Shown: positions 36,852 to 48,567, counted from the stretch's first letter. The stretch is DNA of 64,000 nucleotides from Papaver somniferum (GCF_003573695.1 NC_039363.1:149824826-149888825), one strand, 5' to 3'. Notes: generated from the letters alone by a model not told the origin. Translations and numbers: made by a program.

Positions 36852-37559
36852 TGTAGATGGTGGATTTTCAACAAGGGTTAAAATCGTAAAACCATAATCG
36901 TAATGCTCCTGATCCAGCAATCAGCTGAGTATTGAGGCTCATGTATCTCGTTGAAAACATGAAAGCTCATGCCACAAAATCTCTGACTGAGAATACTGTC
37001 TCTCAGAGTATATGTAGATGTGTAGTCTCTCAGCTGAGGCAACGGCACATCTCATAAATACTGAGCAACTTCAGTAATTATTTCTATATAAAATCAAAAG
37101 ATTGGATGGCTCCTAGACAGCATGCCTGCTAGTATAAATCAATAACGTCTTCAGGATACAACAAAGATGTTCCCTGACTATATATAGGAAATATGACGTT
37201 TCAACAAGATTATGTTTCTCAGATAATTAATGCTCTTAGACAGCATGCCTGCTAGTATAGAGCCATCAATTAATTATCTCTAATCCTGAATATTCAACAA
37301 TATTTTGCGATTCTTCATAATATTTCATCATTTCAATTCGTGGTTCTTCCCAGCAGAATTCCACGGGTTAGTGATAAATAATACGTACGGGCCTCTGAGC
37401 AGCTCTCGAGTAAGCCCCTACCAAAATAGTGCAAGTGTACTCAGCAATAATGCAGAAACGAGCACCTGAATGCGCAAACGAGCATTCCAAAACACGAAGG
37501 AACGATGAACCTATGCAAAGTAGGAAGAAAATAATAAATAATAAAATATTAATCAAGGC

Positions 37560-38345
37560 GCTAGGGACTGGGCCCACCGGTCGGTCGTGTCGTGGCCAGT
37601 CCCACGTCCAATTTTATATTTTATCATATTTTTATTATTTTCCCTGATCTCATGAAAATCTCTTCATTTGAACAAATCTCCTTCGTCTCAAGAAATCTCC
37701 CCAATCTCATGGTGTTTCCTCGTATCAAAGAAAAAATAAAATTTAGGAAAGGTGTCGCGGGACGGTCCCACTAGCCGGCCGGCCATGCCTTAGTCGTGGC
37801 CGGTCCCACACCTCATGACTCCTTATTGTTTTATTATTTCCCTCATCCCATGAAAATTCTCTGATTTCATGATATTTTCCTCAATTCATGAAATATTATA
37901 AATTAGGGAGAAAAGGCGCACGGGACACGGGTTTACGGGCCGGCCGGCCATGGCCGGTCCCACACGCCCATGCCTTATTATTTTAATAATATTTGTTTCC
38001 TCATCCCATGGAAACTCCTTCACTTCAAGGAAATTCCCTAGTTTCAGCAAACTTCTTGGATTCATGAAATTTCACCAAGTTCATGAAAAATAATATAAAA
38101 TTAGGGAAACTCGTGGGACCGTGCCATAGCCGGCCGGTCATGCCCTAGCCGGTCCCACACGTCCATTATTTTATTATTATTTTTTTTTATGTTTTCTTCA
38201 TCTCATGGAAACTCCCTGATTTCAACAAAATCCTTGGTTTCAACAAACTTCTTGATTTTATGATATTTCCCTAAAATCATCAAAATATTATAAATTAGGA
38301 AAAAGTGCCTTGGGACCGGCTCCTTGGCCGGCCGGCCATGCCTTG
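37560..38345. repeat. GGCCGGCC-bearing ~190-bp repeats in D LTR
   Basis: About five imperfect units pair an AT-rich half (ATCTCATGAAAA..., AAATTAGGGA) with a GC-rich half containing CCGGCCGGCCATGCC and GGTCCCACAC. The same array is in the 3' LTR at ~49300-50110. GGCCGGCC is self-complementary. Confidence 0.85.
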
Positions 38346-39099
38346 GCCTAGCTGGTCCCACACCTCATGATCCCTTCATTATTTTATAATATTAATCCTT
38401 CATCTCATGAAGTTTCACGGTTTCAGCAAAATCCTTGATTTCTGCATATTTTCTCAAAATGCTGCTCAATCGCGCACCGGAAAATATCGAAACTCTCAGG
38501 GCTGAGACATGGACGTTATGGTGACACGGGCATGTCTCATTGACCGACCAAGGCCGTCCCTGAGGCTTGCAAAATCCGGTCCCGCGTGTTTTAACAATTT
38601 TGACCTAATTTACTCAATTGCTCATGCCGAGTCCAAATTTTCCTCAAACAACTTGGAGTTTTCTTACGTGACCATAAGATGGTCCCACGACCACCAAGGG
38701 CCAGTCCCATGACCCCTTGGTTGGTACCTCATCTTTTCATAATCAGGTTCTACTACCTGATGCTCACACGAGCATTTTTTGAATAAATGATTAAACCAAC
38801 ATTTAATAATCTTTTGGCCAACTGATCTTCAAGAGATTTTGGTATTTTGCTCACTTGAGCATATGAATGCTATATGGTCGGTTCATCATCCCCTGTAGCC
38901 GGTCCCTACTTTATTTTCATGATTGATTTTCAATAAATCATCAATTTATCATCAATTCGGCAATTGATCAAAATTAGGGTTTCGAATCCAGAGCTCTGCA
39001 AAAACATAATTTTGAGCAGATTCAAACACTAATAATTTTACGTTGATCCCGTGATCAACACTTTAATAATTATGCTCGGCTCAGATGTCAGCATCTTAA

Positions 39100-39470
39100 A
39101 TTGACATTTGCTCAAACGAGCAACATTTGCTCATACGAGCAATATTTGTTCAAATCATGAATATTGGTTCAACTGTCAATATTCAGTAATTCATCAAGTG
39201 AGCAACATTTTCTTAGATGAGCAATATTTTCTCACACCAAATAATATTATTTCGACCATTAATATTCAACAATTCATCAGAGCAGCATTTGCTCAGATGA
39301 GCAATATTTGCTCAGTCCATGAATATTGGTTCGGATATAAATGTTCAATAAGTCATCATATGAGCAATACTTGCTCAGTCCATGAATACTGACTATTAAT
39401 GTTCAACAGTTTATCAAACGGGCAACATTTGCTCGTACGAGCAATATTTGCTCACTTTAACAATCAACAT
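39100..39470. repeat. TTTGCTCA/GAGCAATATT inverted-repeat array
   Basis: Many copies of ATTTGCTCA followed a few bases later by GAGCAA give a series of small palindromes within the part of the 5' LTR that the 3' LTR lacks. Confidence 0.75.
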
Positions 39471-39635
39471 AATTATATCTTCGTCTCAACATACATGTTC
39501 ACTTCATGAGTCTCAGAACATTTGCAAATTATGTTCAACTCAGCAATACAAGGACTCATCTTCCCATAAAGTCAGCAACTGACTAATTAAATACACGTCT
39601 GTTGATTTGGTGTGAGAAAATATTGCTCATCTAAT

Positions 39636-39953
39636 CGTGTCACATGGGGGGGATATTAACTAGGGTTTTGGTCTGGAGGTCTACGGAAAGTGTGTTCATA
39701 CACACGATGAGAATGTGAGGAAGTCATGCAATCAGTTGGGGGAGTTATCAAAGTAGTGGGTCAAAAGTTAACCAAGTCTCCGCATTCACGAGACATCAAT
39801 CGTGTCACATGGGGGGATATTAACTAGGGTTTTGGTCTGGAGGTCTACGGAAAGTGTGTACATACACACGATGAGAATGTGAGGAAGTCATGCAATCAGT
39901 TGGAGGAGTTAGCAAAGTAGTGGGTCAAAAGTTAACCAAGTCTCCGCACGATG
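39636..39953. repeat. 165-bp tandem duplication in D 5' LTR
   Basis: Two near-identical copies start CGTGTCACATGGGGGG at 39636 and 39801 and end near CAAGTCTCCGCA. The fragment at 1-791 has a single copy and the 3' LTR retains only the last part. Confidence 0.85.
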
Positions 39954-40480
39954 AGAAAATGGTTTCAACACGATTTTCCACTTTCCCCACTCTTTGACTC
40001 CAACAACTGTCACACTTCATGGGATCATGGTGTTTTCAATTCAACAATAAAAAAAGTCTCTGAATCCTGATTGAAAAGGACAAGAACAATTTCTCGACAA
40101 GTTCACACAGACAGTCCTTCGTCTACACGAATTCTTCGTCTGAGCAATCACTCTCAACTGAGTAAAATTCAATCATTCAGAACTTTCTTATGCAGAATAC
40201 ACAATTCACCTACAATCTCAATCACCATTGATCTCACACATTTCTTAGCTTCCCTCCTACAGATCAGCTCATCCTCTCTTGTGACCGAATTGACTTTGGA
40301 ACGACCATTATCTTGGTTTAGTCCGGAGTCCTACAAATTAATCTCTCGAACTTAAAGCACTCCCTTCTTGCAGTGCATCTGTGTGAGGTTAAGCATTTGC
40401 TCGGTTCAAGGAGTTTCCTACGCACGGTCATCTTCTGAATTCCGTAAAAACCAAAAAATCGTTTTTCCCCATCTACAGAT

Positions 40481-40498
40481 TGGCGACCACAGTAGGAG
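40481..40498 (+). promoter_or_regulatory. Primer-binding site of the D element
   Basis: TGGCGACCACAGTAGGAG starts three bases after the LTR end. TGGCGACC is complementary to a tRNA 3' end of the form GGTCGCCA, as in some plant arginine tRNAs. The exact tRNA is not certain. Confidence 0.65.
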
Positions 40499-40535
40499 AT
40501 TAATCTCTCGGTTGCAATCTCACAGTCTCACAAAG

Positions 40536-42113
40536 ATGGCTGGTCTTAGGTCTGGGTTTGTTACAGGTTCCAAAACAAACGATGCTAGCACTAGCAACAA
40601 TAACAATGAGGATATCCAGGAAACCATTCCAGTCTCTAACACTGACGGTGGTAACGTTATTCCTCCTCACGCTAACATGGAAGGTCATCCCTTGTTCGGC
40701 CGACACCCTGAAGAAGTCAGGAGTCCACAACCTACCATGGTTGATCTCATCAAGGTGCAGAAGACTCTTGCAAAGAATCAAACTGACATGGCTGCAACAC
40801 GGAAGGAGCTGTTCAATTATCTCAAGACTCTCACTGACAAGATGTCAAAGAAGACTCAAGGAAAAGGAAAAGAAAAGGAAACATCCTCAGATTCTGATCC
40901 TGAAGTAATTCCAATTCATACAGTGGATGACAGCGAAGTACGCAAAGCTGCAGATGATCGATCGGCGAAGGAATCATCAAATTTCATTACTCGGGAAGAT
41001 TTGGAACGCCTCTTGGAGAACCATGTAAAAGACAAAACATCACATGTCCATCGTCACCAGCCTCCATACCCTGCTGCTAAACAAAGGATTCGTCTTCCAA
41101 AAGGTTATATCTCTCCAACCTTCACTTTGTATGACGGAACAGGAAATGCTCGGGAGCATGTTTCTCGGTTTCTGAAAGCCTTGGGTGAACATGAGCATAA
41201 CCATGTTGTTCGCCTCAAAGAATTTTCAAAGTCCTTAAAAGGCAGGGAATATACCTGGTACAAAAACATCGCACCAGGAACTATCAATAATTGGGGAGAA
41301 ATGATTAACGCCTTCTACAGAAAGTACTTCTTTGTGTCAGAGCAAGTTACTCTCTCTGATCTTGGAAAAATGTTTCCGAAGAACAATGAACATCCCAATG
41401 ACAACATGAAAAGATTCAGAGTCCAGGCCCTGGACTATCATGATCCAAACGTCACGGAGAAACAGCTAGTAGACTTGTATATCAACGGCATGATCCCAGT
41501 CTATAGAGATTTATTAGAAAATCTTAGCTTCCACACTTTCTCAGAGATTCATGAAGCGGCAAAGAGATCGGAAACTACTGCACCTGCTTTACTGGTAAGA
41601 ACAAAAGTTATGAAGGCTGAAGAACCACGGGACGCTCGCTGTAGCAGACGTATGATCAACAAACTATACAATCTCCAACCTTCCACAAACACTGTCGCAG
41701 AAGGGAGAAAACGGAAATCCGAACCACCACGTAAGCATACCTCCACTCCTTCAAAAGCACAAAGGAAGGATAAGCAAGATGCACAAGCCCCTGACCAGCG
41801 TACAGGGACTCATGATCAAGATGCACCTGACTTTCCCCTTTCCATTAAAGAAGTGATTGAGCTCCTGGATGCTTGGATACATGATGGTGCAATCAAGTTG
41901 CCATATGTCAAGAAAGAACCAACTGAAGAAGACATGGAAAGTCCTCGTTACTGTCGCTTCCACAGGTTCGTCAATCATCCCACCAGTGACTGCAGAGTCT
42001 TGAAACGCATATTCAGGGAAAAGTTGAATCAGGAGAGCTCAACCTGGGGACTGAAGGAGTGCGCAGAGACCCTCTCCAAGTCAGGACTTTCTCCATCTCT
42101 GAACAACCAGTGA
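40536..42113 (+). CDS. Gag protein (retrotransposon gag domain) of Tat-like element
   Basis: A 525-aa frame starts MAGLRSGFVTGSKTND, 55 bases after the primer site begins. The frame is open upstream to 40368 but that would run through the primer site, so the ATG at 40536 is preferred. Residues ~80-180 are charged and Ser-rich. Residues ~200-350 form the retrotrans_gag capsid domain: YDGTGNAREHVSRFL, LKGREYTWYKNI, NNWGEMINAFYRKYF and VDLYINGMIPVY. Near the C terminus, YCRFHRFVNHPTSDCRVL has the Cys/His spacing of the zinc knuckle of Tat gag proteins. The frame is intact. Its role would be to form the virus-like particle and package element RNA. Confidence 0.88.
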   Translation: MAGLRSGFVTGSKTNDASTSNNNNEDIQETIPVSNTDGGNVIPPHANMEGHPLFGRHPEEVRSPQPTMVDLIKVQKTLAKNQTDMAATRKELFNYLKTLTDKMSKKTQGKGKEKETSSDSDPEVIPIHTVDDSEVRKAADDRSAKESSNFITREDLERLLENHVKDKTSHVHRHQPPYPAAKQRIRLPKGYISPTFTLYDGTGNAREHVSRFLKALGEHEHNHVVRLKEFSKSLKGREYTWYKNIAPGTINNWGEMINAFYRKYFFVSEQVTLSDLGKMFPKNNEHPNDNMKRFRVQALDYHDPNVTEKQLVDLYINGMIPVYRDLLENLSFHTFSEIHEAAKRSETTAPALLVRTKVMKAEEPRDARCSRRMINKLYNLQPSTNTVAEGRKRKSEPPRKHTSTPSKAQRKDKQDAQAPDQRTGTHDQDAPDFPLSIKEVIELLDAWIHDGAIKLPYVKKEPTEEDMESPRYCRFHRFVNHPTSDCRVLKRIFREKLNQESSTWGLKECAETLSKSGLSPSLNNQ

Positions 42114-42183
42114 AAGAAGCAGTTCATTCATTGATCGAGCATGCCTGTGACTACTTTATCTGTCAAAAGCACAAAAGGGGGAC

Positions 42184-42681
42184 ATGTTCAGGGCTTTGAA
42201 CCATATAGTGTCTGGGAAACGCCTGCTGATTCCAGAAGTGTCCCCTGAACCTCCAGTCACCGACAAAGAAATGTATAACTGGGGACTGTTCACCATAGTG
42301 TACGTCAAGGGAAATGAATTCAAAAGAGCATTTGTTGATGTTGGTACTGCCATCAACATCATTACTTTGAAAACTCTCAGAGCTGCTGGCATCACTCGAC
42401 AAGAAGCTACTCATGCTCCCACGTCAATCAGAGATCATGAAGGGATACTCAGAGATGCGTTCAGCTACATCATCCTTAAAGTCAAAGAAAACTCAGTTTG
42501 CACTGAGGCCAAATTTTACATAATCCGGGAAGATCCAGGATACGACATGATTCTTGGAAGACCTTGGATTCACGCTAGAAAAGTGACTCTGGTGCCTTCA
42601 ATTGAAGAAAGCTCTGACTCAGAAGAAATAGAAGATATTCCATCATTCGAGCGCCTGGAGGAGGTTAAAGCTTTGGTGTAA
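42184..42681 (+). CDS. Retropepsin-like protease domain of Tat-like element
   Basis: A 165-aa frame contains KRAFVDVGTAINIITLKTL. This corresponds to the retropepsin active site, usually D-S/T-G; here it reads D-V-G-T, so the catalytic Asp is kept but the second residue is changed. GYDMILGRPWIHA near residue 120 is the conserved flap/C-terminal motif of Gypsy proteases. The frame ends at an acidic tail and a stop at 42679. It would cleave the Gag-Pol polyprotein. It is separated from gag by ~70 bases and may once have been one reading frame with pol. Confidence 0.75.
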   Translation: MFRALNHIVSGKRLLIPEVSPEPPVTDKEMYNWGLFTIVYVKGNEFKRAFVDVGTAINIITLKTLRAAGITRQEATHAPTSIRDHEGILRDAFSYIILKVKENSVCTEAKFYIIREDPGYDMILGRPWIHARKVTLVPSIEESSDSEEIEDIPSFERLEEVKALV

Positions 42682-43050
42682 TTAGCACACAAACCTGTAG
42701 AAAGTGCACACTATTTCATCAAAAGGTTCCGTACTCAGGAAAGTCTAATTCCTCTTCATGCACCTATATTGCCAATGCTTAATTATGCTTCCCTGGTCCG
42801 GGGACTTCTTTCCACTGACAACTTAGCTATCACAAAGTGCTATAAGTGGATAGCCTCACCACAACAATATTACACCAAATAGTTGAGCATGGAGCCTCTT
42901 AAAATTGATAATTCTGTCAAAAGGTTCATTGATGAAGACCTGGCTAAGCATGACAGGCAGTACTCTGGATACTCCCCTTTGCATGAGTGTCCATATGTGC
43001 CACATCCTTGGAGTCACGTCGCATAAGGAATTCCGAATCAGCAGAAGATA
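42682..43050 (+). pseudogene. Degraded pol linker where RT/RNase H/integrase are deleted
   Basis: Short same-strand readings such as VRGLLSTDNLAITKCYKW resemble conserved linker text of Tat pol proteins, but no reverse transcriptase, RNase H or integrase catalytic motif is seen. In complete relatives several kilobases of pol stand here, so this is an internal deletion. Confidence 0.6.
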
Positions 43051-43266
43051 TTCAAGGCGGAGACAACCAAGCCAAACAAATTTTGTGAAGGAGACCTAGT
43101 TCTCAAGGCAACTCAGCGCAACCTTCACTATGCAAGAAGCTTCAATTAGGAAGGGCCATTTGTAGTTTCTAAGTCTATAACTGGAGGATATTACAGATTG
43201 GTCAACGCAGATGGCAGGACCCTTCCAGTAATCTACGAGAATTGGCTTAAAGCATTTGACGCCTGA
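43051..43266 (+). pseudogene. C-terminal tail of Gypsy integrase
   Basis: One frame reads CEGDLVLKATQ, then after a stop near 43148, EGPFVVSKSITGGYYRLV and LPVIYENWLKAF with a final TGA. The order GDLVL...EGPF.V...GYYRL...W..LK is the classic C-terminal DNA-binding part of Gypsy integrases. The in-frame TAG at 43148-43150 shows it is broken. Confidence 0.75.
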
Positions 43267-43551
43267 AATTACTGGTATTTGAAGTACTGGGCGTTTGAGC
43301 ATTCATGACACCTGGGATTTGGCATTTAGGATTTTCTTTCATTGTATTTCAGTTTCTTCAAAACGTTTGCAATACTTGCATTCAACATTTGAATTCAGAA
43401 ATTTATCAAAATTCAGTTCATTTTACTTAAAGAAAATCTCTATCAAATCCAAAACAAAATCCTCAATCATCTACCAGTACAAAACCAATCAAAATCAAAA
43501 CCAAAATAAAACCTCACATCTCTCAGAAGTTCAAGAGATTATGAAAATAAA

Positions 43552-46500
43552 TCAAAGAAAGTCAGCAAAGAAATACTTTTGCTTCTCTGCATCCTTCAAG
43601 ATTTTCAAAGCCACCTTCTCCAAGTTCAGCGCCTCAGTCAGCTTGGCAATCTTCTCCTCCTTCTCCATCACAGCACTGTTGGGAAAGGGTATGTTATTAT
43701 CACATGAGTCCTTGATAGCATTTATTTTCTTACGAAGCCACTTCACGTTGAAGCCAAGTCTTTCAGAATTCTCCAAATTGAACTCCCAATCAAAGAGTAC
43801 ATCTGGAGGCACAGTATTTCTGGCCCTAGTGCATATATCACTTACAACACGCAAGATAACACTCACTTGCATTGTTAAAGCATAAGCGCGTCTGGATCCT
43901 TGTTAACAATGATGTGACCAAACTTTTTCCATATTTTCTCATACAAGCCTGCATATCCAATGGGAACACTGAGTCCACCAATTAGCTCATGATATGGGAG
44001 TGATGCATCAAATGGGGGATCAAAAGAAACTCCTGAACTTTGGTATTCATGTATCACTATGCAATTCTCAATTACTGGACCAACTTCTACGGTCACGGCA
44101 ATAGTTTCTTCAGTCTCGTCTGCTTGTGGCTCAGTTTCTTTTATTACCGGAGTGACAACAATTGAAGTTTCCATAAATTCAGTGACAACTCTCTCATGGC
44201 CTTGAAGTGAAGGGATGGTTGTCTCATCATCAATAACTCCAGGGCTGCTTGAATTATCCTTATTGGTTTCAGTATCCTCAACTTCGGTATCCAACACCTA
44301 ATACGAAGATTACATGAGGTTAGAGCAATATAAACATGGAAGCCAAATGGAATCATAAAACTACAACATATAAGAAGTACAAAATCATCAAAATTCATCA
44401 TTATGCATTCAAGGTGCGAACAAATAGTGTAAAAGTCATGAAACACGTCTCTACAGCAAGCTCGTCTGAAGAGATTTTACTCTGCCCTATACAAGACGAT
44501 AAACTGGGAGAAATATACAAGGAATCTAAGGATGGGTTATATACCACTATCTTCATATGGATGTCCACTAAAACATATCAAAATTTCATAACAATCCGAT
44601 GAACGAGCAAGGAGATGTGTTCAAAACATTGGACAACATGCATTCTGAAAAAGTTCTGAAAGTCTCCTGGAAGTTTACTGTTTCGCTGATTTCGACCCCT
44701 AAACGTGCTCAAAACTTAAAAGCTTCTTCACTGAAGCTTGGAAATTTTCTGGGCTTGAAGATACATATGCAGACTTTGAAAATCTGACTTCAGATGAAGA
44801 TTTTATAGCGGTTTCGCCGGAAGACTAAGTTCTGAATTTTCTGGTGACGTATTTCGGCAAAGTCTTTCATATAAACACACGGGTTCTCCTTCATTCATCC
44901 ACAAGCCAACAATTTTATACTTCCATATATAAAATTAAAGATAAATACTTACTTGAATGGTTTCTGAAATGTTCGAGGAATCAGAATTACCCGCATCAAC
45001 ATCAAGAGTCTCATTACTTCCGCTCGGTTTGGAACCCTGGGAGTTTTCTTTATCTCCACCCTCCAAAGGTGAACGATCATCAGCGCTCTCCATTTCCACG
45101 GCGTCATCCTCCTGGATATTTTTCAACAATTATTATTTTATATACAAAGCATCATAATTTGTTATGCGGAGAGAAACTTACTTCGGCCTCTTCTTCAACG
45201 CTCGAGTCAGAAACCGTCTGCCCAGCAGCAGAGAAATGAAGACCGTCAATACTGGATGGAGAAAAATTCTGCAAACGTAATAACAAATATTAGTTTCATG
45301 ATCCTAATTACACGAAAGAGGAAGTCATAACAAAAAGTATTGATAGCTCACCAAAGAAACAACTGGAGATTTTATGGTGTTATGTAATAGCTTATAATTC
45401 TTGCTCCTGCCCTCTCCTCCATGAATAACTGCTTCAATTTCTGAGAAGTATACATGGATTCGGGATCTTACATTACGACTGTCCTGTGGAAAATTTTGAT
45501 ACAGAGATCAAAATATAATTATCATAACTTTATGGAGATTATGAAAAGGGTTCATACCTGTGAACATCCCGGAGATGTTTTTCGTTTATCACCAGAGAGG
45601 TACTTCAATCTTGGTTGAGTGGAAAACATCTCAGCAGAAAGGGGCATTTTTCACCGGAGGTTGACCAATCGTTGCAAAATAATGTAGACGATCAAGCTGT
45701 TCATCTCAGAAGTCTACATAACCTGGAGTTACATAAGTAATCCTATCGGAGCAAGGAAACCAGTAAGCGATTTCTTCCACATGTGTGCGATCCAAATGGG
45801 TCCTAAGTTGCTCAACCGATAACTTTCTCCTTCGAAAAGTCGGGACACACTGATCCATACCCATTTTCCGAGCTTCCCTGTCGATGTTATATTTCTCCAC
45901 TGAAATATCTCCATATATTGCTTATATCAAGTGACCAGGAGTGCAAATCAACATGAAAGATCTCTCGCCATCACTCAGGCCTGCACCAGATGCTAAAACC
46001 CTACTTTCTCCAGTATTAAAGGATGCCGGCTGGGAAATACAAGAAGGAACTGACACCCATGGGCGAAAATTGAATTCAGATTCAATGTCTAAAACATCAA
46101 TGAGACGTGTCTTAAACCGAGGATTCTTTGTAGACCAGCGCATAATCCTGGCATTATCTTTCTCAGTAAAGACATGACGAGTATCGGCACACGGCTCTGG
46201 CAGAATAGTACGTGGGACAGGAGCGTAATTCTTGAAATGTTCCTACAACAAAGCTTGGAGAAATATCGTGTTGGCATTGCATTCGATCTTCATGAAGCCA
46301 TTCGATACACTGGAGTCTATAATCAGGGAATCCAAATTAGAATACAAAGAATCCAAGAATAGACTACCTATCGGGAGTTGCTCACCTTGAGCAATCTTGA
46401 TATCAAAGGGGATCACAAATGGCTTCAACAAAGTTCCACTGTCTTCGAACACATCTCTGGATAGCCATAAGCACAAGAAAGCAGCAATAGACAATGTACC

Positions 46501-48219
46501 GTCAACAGGACAATCAAGAACTGCATCTTTTGGCCACCAACGTGTTAACCAGTAAGCATAACAATATTTGCCAAATGCCTTGTTGATTCGCTCCATTTCC
46601 GCTGTCAAGATGTTAGAAATTGTTGTCTCTTCAGCTGAAATACCTTCAGGAAGATCACTTGTGATTGGGAGATGCAACAAAGCTGCCACATCCTCTAAGG
46701 TAACAGTAAACTCTCCCCATCTGCATATGAAGGTATGGGTTGGAATGCACCAACGATCAAGAAGAGCCACTATGCCTCGCGCATCATGAAAAATAAACAA
46801 GTCCCGGGATGCTTGAATGGCCCTTGTTACTTTTTCCTGGTTCAACATAGCTCTGACACGAGGAAAACCTAGCATGTGCCTCACCCATCCAGAAAATTTC
46901 TCCAAAGGTCGTCGAGAAAGCTTAAACTCTATGATTGATGCAAGAAAAATCCCTCGTTCAAGGAAAAATAGAATTACTGTCTTGGGAGTAACCAATTTAT
47001 TTTGAGTAACGCTCCTGGGATTTATTAGAAGATGATATGCTGGGGACTTAAGATGTTTTTCGGTCTCTTATTGAACCTCAAAAAACGCATCATCCACATG
47101 TGGAACATTCTTGATCCCGGGAGTTTCTTCTTCACCAATGGAAGTCTCATCATGCATGTATCATCCCTGGATGTGCCATCATCCATGCATGCATCGTCCC
47201 TGGAGGCATCATTTTCTTGAGGATCGTACATCCTTATGAAGTGGTTGTAACATGTACACGATTTTTTACTTCAGTCTACCATTCATACAAGATGCAAACA
47301 TCAACAGAACGAAATAATTGGGTAAGTGCTCATGCAAACATCTACAAAATGGTAATCCTTAACTCTTACCTTTTTACAATTCCACTATCAGTAGTAATTG
47401 TGATGCAAGAGTTAGCACTACAAAATTAGTTCGTTCTTTGAAACCTGCAATAACGAATAAAACCTTATCATTTGAAAATTGAAACCCGATTTTTCATAAA
47501 ATCATGAACATAATTTTCATAGTATAAACATCCACAACTGATCTATGGAACTTATACCAAGTCAATATATCATGAAATAAATTGTCTAAGTTCAAGGGTT
47601 ACTGAAAACTCATGTTTTGACTTTACAAAGCAATTATTAACGTGAATACTTCACGTAAACTTTTCAATTTTATTTTTTATTTATTTACTCACGTAAGTAA
47701 ATACATGGTATTATATGTGTCACGGTTTCACAAAAAATATAATCCATGAGCAGGTCACGATTTTATAAAAAATCTCTTTTCCTTCGTACGAGCATCTTCC
47801 TTGAAACGAAGGTTTGTTTCAGTTTTGTGAAAAGTTCGCATCTTTTAAGATAAAGTTTTGGTTTTCATGAAAGCTCGTAAACAAAATTTTATCACTGGAC
47901 ACAAGTCTATTTCAAAAGAAAATCTCTCTCAAGTTAGGGATTATTGCTAGACTCTTGAATTAACGATCGAACGAACATGTGATTATTAAAATAAGGGTTC
48001 TCTACAAAACTCACACTTAATATATACACATGTATATAACTTTAATATGATCAAAGCATGAACAACTCATGAACTCAGCAAACTTTGAAAAAAAAATAAT
48101 CTCGCGTACCTGTCGGAGCCGGCCGGAAGTTGGTCGGACGGTGGCTGCTCCGGATGGACGGTGTTAAACTTCGGCGAAGATTCCTTCCCCTGCTGCAGAC
48201 GTGAAGAAGGTGAATACAT
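43552..48219 (-). pseudogene. Antisense plant mobile domain (PMD) gene carried by the Tat-like element
   Basis: A multi-exon antisense gene. A first exon at 48219-48110 starts MYSPSSRLQQGKES and ends at a GTACGC donor. The main block, 46243 to ~47040, reads SVTQNKLVTPKTVILFFLER, FSGWVRHMLGFPRV, ICRWGEFTVTLEDVAALLHL and YAYWLTRWWPKD, the plant mobile domain (also called aminotransferase-like). It continues through NPRFKTR and EFNFRPWV (45922-46143) and RRRKLSVEQLRTHL (45706-45900). Smaller exons have GT-AG borders: donor at ~45558, exon ~45480-45350, exon ~45270-45183, exon ~45112-44957 with donor GTAAGT. The last parts (44297-43875, 43872-43552) end with a Lys/Glu coiled coil. A TGA near 45710 and a frame change near 45650 show decay. 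PMD proteins occur both as host genes and inside plant transposons. Confidence 0.75.
46243..47040 (-). CDS. PMD core exon of the antisense gene
   Basis: The open stretch of about 260 codons holds the conserved WGEFTVTLEDVAALLHLP motif and the DRWCIPTHTF segment before it. The reading is open upstream of the first Leu to ~47040 without an ATG, so it must be an internal exon or have lost its start. A separate antisense frame at 47025-47231 starts MYDPQENDASRDDACM with repeated Asp-rich text and overlaps it in another frame; it may be the preceding exon. PMD proteins of the MAIN/MAIL1 type are nuclear and linked to transposon silencing and genome stability in Arabidopsis. Whether this element-borne copy acts that way is inference. 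Confidence 0.75.
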   Translation of the reverse strand, partial: AYHLLINPRSVTQNKLVTPKTVILFFLERGIFLASIIEFKLSRRPLEKFSGWVRHMLGFPRVRAMLNQEKVTRAIQASRDLFIFHDARGIVALLDRWCIPTHTFICRWGEFTVTLEDVAALLHLPITSDLPEGISAEETTISNILTAEMERINKAFGKYCYAYWLTRWWPKDAVLDCPVDGTLSIAAFLCLWLSRDVFEDSGTLLKPFVIPFDIKIAQGEQLPIGSLFLDSLYSNLDSLIIDSSVSNGFMKIECNANTIFLQALL

Positions 48220-48272
48220 CAAGGTGGTGGTTGGCCGTGGAAAGAAATAAAAAAAAATAGAAGGGATTACTT

Positions 48273-48282
48273 CCCTTTTATA
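48273..48282 (-). promoter_or_regulatory. TATA-like box for the antisense PMD gene
   Basis: TATAAAAGGG on the minus strand lies ~55-65 bases upstream of the antisense ATG at 48219. Position and match to the plant TATA consensus suggest that the antisense gene has its own promoter inside the element, upstream of (and outside) the 3' LTR. Confidence 0.55.
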
Positions 48283-48567
48283 TCAATTTTATTTCCAAAA
48301 CCTAATTCCACAAGGATTTCCTTATTTGGGCCCGGCCCGTGAATCCTAGACCAACCACGGTTCCACCATCAAATCAGCGGTTCTACACCAATTTATGCTC
48401 GCTGGATGACGCTCTATTATGCCACTGGGGTTTTCGCTCAATCCATGGTCTGCTCATTCAGTCGAAATCCGGTAACGTCTTATCTTACGACTAAGTTCAA
48501 TTACTTAATTTGTCTGTAACTGGAAAATCATCATTCAGTGCTGACTGAGGAACATGAATGTCCCTCA

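Larger units (their letters stand above)
36852..40477 (+). mobile_element. Family D 5' LTR (3626 bp)
   Basis: It shares termini and order with the 3' LTR but is 876 bases longer. The extra part (about 38960-39850) holds TTTGCTCA/GAGCAA repeats and one copy of a 165-bp tandem duplication. Frames at 37368-37577, 37429-37647, 38509-38712, 39108-39392 and 40071-40355 lie in the LTR and are not supported. Confidence 0.9.

Noticed and set aside
37368..37647. Overlapping frames on both strands, repeated at 49100-49391
   Set aside because: Both lie in the D LTRs; the recurrence is due to LTR identity and not to a conserved gene.
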